A DNA stretch of 64,000 bases, taken from NCBI GenBank assembly GCA_035079385.1, contig JAVHKY010000024.1, positions 62,001 through 126,000 on the forward strand. Direction: 5' to 3'. The notes beneath the pieces are model-generated. The model did not search any database, had not been told where the DNA came from, and saw nothing but the letters and a program-made list of their open reading frames with translations. Both the position numbers and the translations under genes were made by a program. The stretch comes from Aspidiotus rigidus (taxonomy: Eukaryota; Arthropoda; Insecta; Hemiptera; Diaspididae). How positions within the stretch are numbered: the stretch's first letter is position 1; every line of letters begins with the position of its first letter. Positions 63,340-64,000 of this stretch are shown here, piece after piece.

Positions 63340-63670
63340 ATACATTCTAGTTTAAGCTAGCGTAGCGTAGTATACTATATGCCAAGCCATAGTAGGCCCA
63401 TATAGAGCTATAATATAGTCTAGTGCACTATTAGGCTATATACTATATGCTAGATTTAAAGAATTTGAACAGGAACTCGCAGATTTCTGGATCAGATCAA
63501 GGATGTTCACCAAATACCAAGAGAAGGGGGAGCTGGGAGCCTAGTATAATCTAGTATATAGTATGCTAAGCCTAGTATAGGCTATAGTATTAGTAAAGGT
63601 CAGAATAGGTATGTAGCCTAGGCTTAGTTTGAAGTTAGTATAATCCAATTAAGGTTAGTCAAGGGTTAGA
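63340..63670. repeat. CTAGTATA / TATACTAG-rich low-complexity block
   Basis: Short palindromic words (GTATACTATATGC, CTAGTATATAGTATGC, GCCTAGTATAGGCTATAG, CCTAGGCTTAG) recur over about 330 bp, interrupted by a 100-bp unique stretch. The same words occur in the inverted arms at 6816-6870 and 11040-11095. Confidence 0.6.
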
Positions 63671-64000
63671 CAACGGGAAGGGGGGTAACTCGGCCACACT
63701 GATTCCCAATCGTAAGGTGGGGCACCAGAAGAGACATTGAAAATTACAAAAAGTAGGCTGCCCAAAATCGATGCATTTTGATCCCCTTCATGACTTGTAA
63801 GTAAGTTTTTAGCTAAACCAAAGCTCATTTAAACGATAGGTGGGACTCAAATGTTTTTATGTCTTGCTAGATAGCGGTTTTGGAACCAAAAGTGCTCGCA
63901 ATTTATTTGATAATTTTTTCTGCTGTATTTGCAACTTGATCAAGATTAATCTTCGGAGTATCCTTCTTTTTTAATCTCAAATTGGGAACTTCCTTCAATG

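Overview
The window looks like nuclear DNA of an arthropod, most likely an insect (a hemipteran would fit, but nothing in the sequence proves the order). It is AT-rich, its introns are short with GT-AG borders, and microsatellites and mobile-element debris are abundant. One gene belongs to the TipE/TEH sodium-channel auxiliary subunit family, which is known from insects. No bacterial operon, rRNA, CRISPR array or clear functional tRNA is visible.

Layout. Bases 1 to about 21 kb are a gene-poor mosaic of mobile-element remains. It holds four broken Penelope-like elements (4540-5330, 7700-8120, 12335-13270, 18235-18780) and one R1-like non-LTR retrotransposon whose reading frame contains a pure CT/GA tract of about 190 bp (16343-18190). 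It also holds a repeat family that combines a 46-48 bp minisatellite, short inverted ends carrying GGGAACCTGTTTTAT, and TGACGTCA palindromes (6716-7679, 10880-11179, 11301-12334, 19380-20508). A TipE/TEH-type gene lies on the minus strand at 21177-21889, followed by a fold-back pair of LINE 3' ends at 23190-24565.

The centre (27386-40016, plus strand) is one large gene encoding citron Rho-interacting kinase (Drosophila sticky). I could thread 32 exons with consistent splice phases into a 1972-residue protein: kinase, long coiled coil, C1 zinc finger, PH and CNH domains. Three of its introns contain pieces of the same LINE family. Three coiled-coil exons are present twice, with equal phases and near-equal sizes.

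Downstream are a two-unit tandem repeat (41774-42300), a degraded Crypton-like tyrosine recombinase (42520-42880), a broken AT-rich reading frame (45138-45600), the last exon of a possible small secreted protein (46358-46762), a pair of related hairpins spaced exactly 180 bp apart (48124 and 48304), and a COQ10 gene on the minus strand (53264-53830). From 54 to 64 kb I see no convincing coding sequence.

The three recognised host genes act separately: cytokinesis (citron kinase), neuronal sodium-channel modulation (TipE/TEH) and mitochondrial ubiquinone handling (COQ10). They form no pathway. The least explained material is the minisatellite/inverted-end family and the hairpin pair.
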